A DNA stretch of 6,662 nucleotides from Eubacteriales bacterium. GTDB taxonomy: Bacteria > Bacillota_A > Clostridia > Christensenellales > Aristaeellaceae. Below the pieces are notes generated by a model. The model worked only from the letters and a program-made list of their open reading frames with translations. It searched no databases and had not been told where the DNA came from. Position numbers and translations under genes: made by a program. Shown in pieces: positions 6,254 through 6,662 of this stretch. The DNA lies in NCBI GenBank assembly GCA_029974855.1, contig JARKQO010000338.1, positions 1 through 6,662 on the forward strand, in the 5' to 3' direction. Numbering within the stretch: the stretch's first letter is position 1; each line of letters opens with the position of its first letter.

Positions 6254-6662
6254 ATGAGATTTCGTTCCAACGCCCATACCCACACCCCCTACTGCGACGG
6301 CGTCAGCGGCATCCCCCAGATGATCCGGGCGGCCCAGCGCCTGGGCTTTGTGAGCCTGGGCTTCTCCGGCCACGGGGACCAAAACTTTGACTTCGCCTAT
6401 TCCATGAGCCATGGCAAGCAGGAGGCCTACGAGCGCCAGCTTCGGGCCGCCCAGGAGGACCTGCTGGACCGGGGGGGCCTGCGGCTGTGGGTGGGCCTGG
6501 AGCAGGACGCCTTGACCCCCCCGGAGAAAAAGGCCCAGAACAGGGCCCGGTTTGATTACATTCTGGGCGCTACCCACTACCTGGAGCGGGACTTCCACGG
6601 CGGGCCGGTGGCCGCCGACGGCAGCGCCGCCACTTTGGCCGCCTACGCCCGGGAGGTTTTCC
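6254..6662 (+). CDS. PHP-domain phosphatase, HisJ (histidinol-phosphatase)-like, 5' part
   Basis: The first 136 codons of a PHP-superfamily metal-dependent phosphoesterase; the gene continues past the window. The start MRFRSNAHTHTPYCDG places the first metal-binding motif HxH at H8/H10 with D15 after it. GFSGH gives the second-motif His (H40); the residue before it is Gly, where HisJ-like proteins usually have Asp or Glu. VGLEQDAL supplies E83 and DYILGATHYL supplies H108, so the visible metal ligands appear intact. The spacing and the CDG and GxEqD motifs fit HisJ-type histidinol-phosphatases better than CpsB/YwqE tyrosine phosphatases, which are also PHP proteins and occur in capsule operons. 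It lies 10 nt after a glycosyltransferase, so it is co-transcribed with the glycan genes or opens a following histidine or phosphate-metabolism segment. Family assignment is good. True substrate (histidinol phosphate, sugar phosphate or other) is unknown. Confidence 0.85.
   Translation, partial: MRFRSNAHTHTPYCDGVSGIPQMIRAAQRLGFVSLGFSGHGDQNFDFAYSMSHGKQEAYERQLRAAQEDLLDRGGLRLWVGLEQDALTPPEKKAQNRARFDYILGATHYLERDFHGGPVAADGSAATLAAYAREVF

Noticed and set aside
3523..6285. A 920-codon open frame on the minus strand, antisense to glycosyltransferases 3 and 4 and part of the PHP gene
   Set aside because: Its product is a Gly/Pro/Gln/Leu/His-rich string without recognisable domains. It exists because the sense genes rarely use TTA, CTA or TCA codons. 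The sense strand carries clear protein families throughout.
1..6662. Search for promoters, terminators, RNA genes, CRISPR repeats, insertion sequences and direct repeats
   Set aside because: No intergenic gap exceeds 10 nt. I saw no hairpin followed by a T run, no regularly spaced repeats, no tRNA-like sequence and no transposase. Short GGCCC/CCGGG-type palindromes are frequent but expected from base composition.

Overview
The window is one gene-dense block with every gene on the + strand. It reads as the interior of an operon for a cell-surface polysaccharide (exopolysaccharide or capsule). There are seven coding regions and almost no intergenic DNA. The order is: (1) the 3' part of a polyprenyl-phosphate sugar-1-phosphate transferase, which starts the glycan; (2) an NAD-dependent epimerase/4-ketoreductase-like SDR enzyme; (3-6) four consecutive GT-B fold glycosyltransferases of the GT4 type; (7) the 5' part of a PHP-domain phosphatase resembling HisJ. 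The first and last genes run off the window.

Organism: the DNA is very GC-rich by eye, with CGG, CTG, GGG and GCC favoured throughout. Most starts have good GGAGG-type Shine-Dalgarno sites. From memory, the proteins resemble families common in Clostridia; for example, gene 3 resembles the glycosyltransferase usually named EpsD in Firmicutes. A high-GC Clostridia member (Oscillospiraceae-like gut bacterium) is my best inference. No taxonomic marker gene is present, so this is tentative.

Layout and coupling: genes 1/2, 2/3 and 4/5 overlap by ATGA (4 nt). Genes 3/4 are separated by 2 nt, 5/6 by 3 nt and 6/7 by 10 nt. Translational coupling is therefore likely, and no internal promoter or terminator was seen. 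Proposed pathway: gene 2 prepares or reduces the first sugar, gene 1 loads it on undecaprenyl phosphate at the membrane, and genes 3-6 add up to four further sugars in the cytoplasm. No flippase, polymerase, chain-length regulator or modifying enzyme lies in the window.

I found no RNA gene, CRISPR array, mobile element or clearly new system. The points most worth a second look are the transferase/reductase pair, the non-canonical active-site motifs in gene 4, two Pro/Ala-rich linkers with different codon use in gene 6, and the PHP phosphatase attached to the glycan operon.
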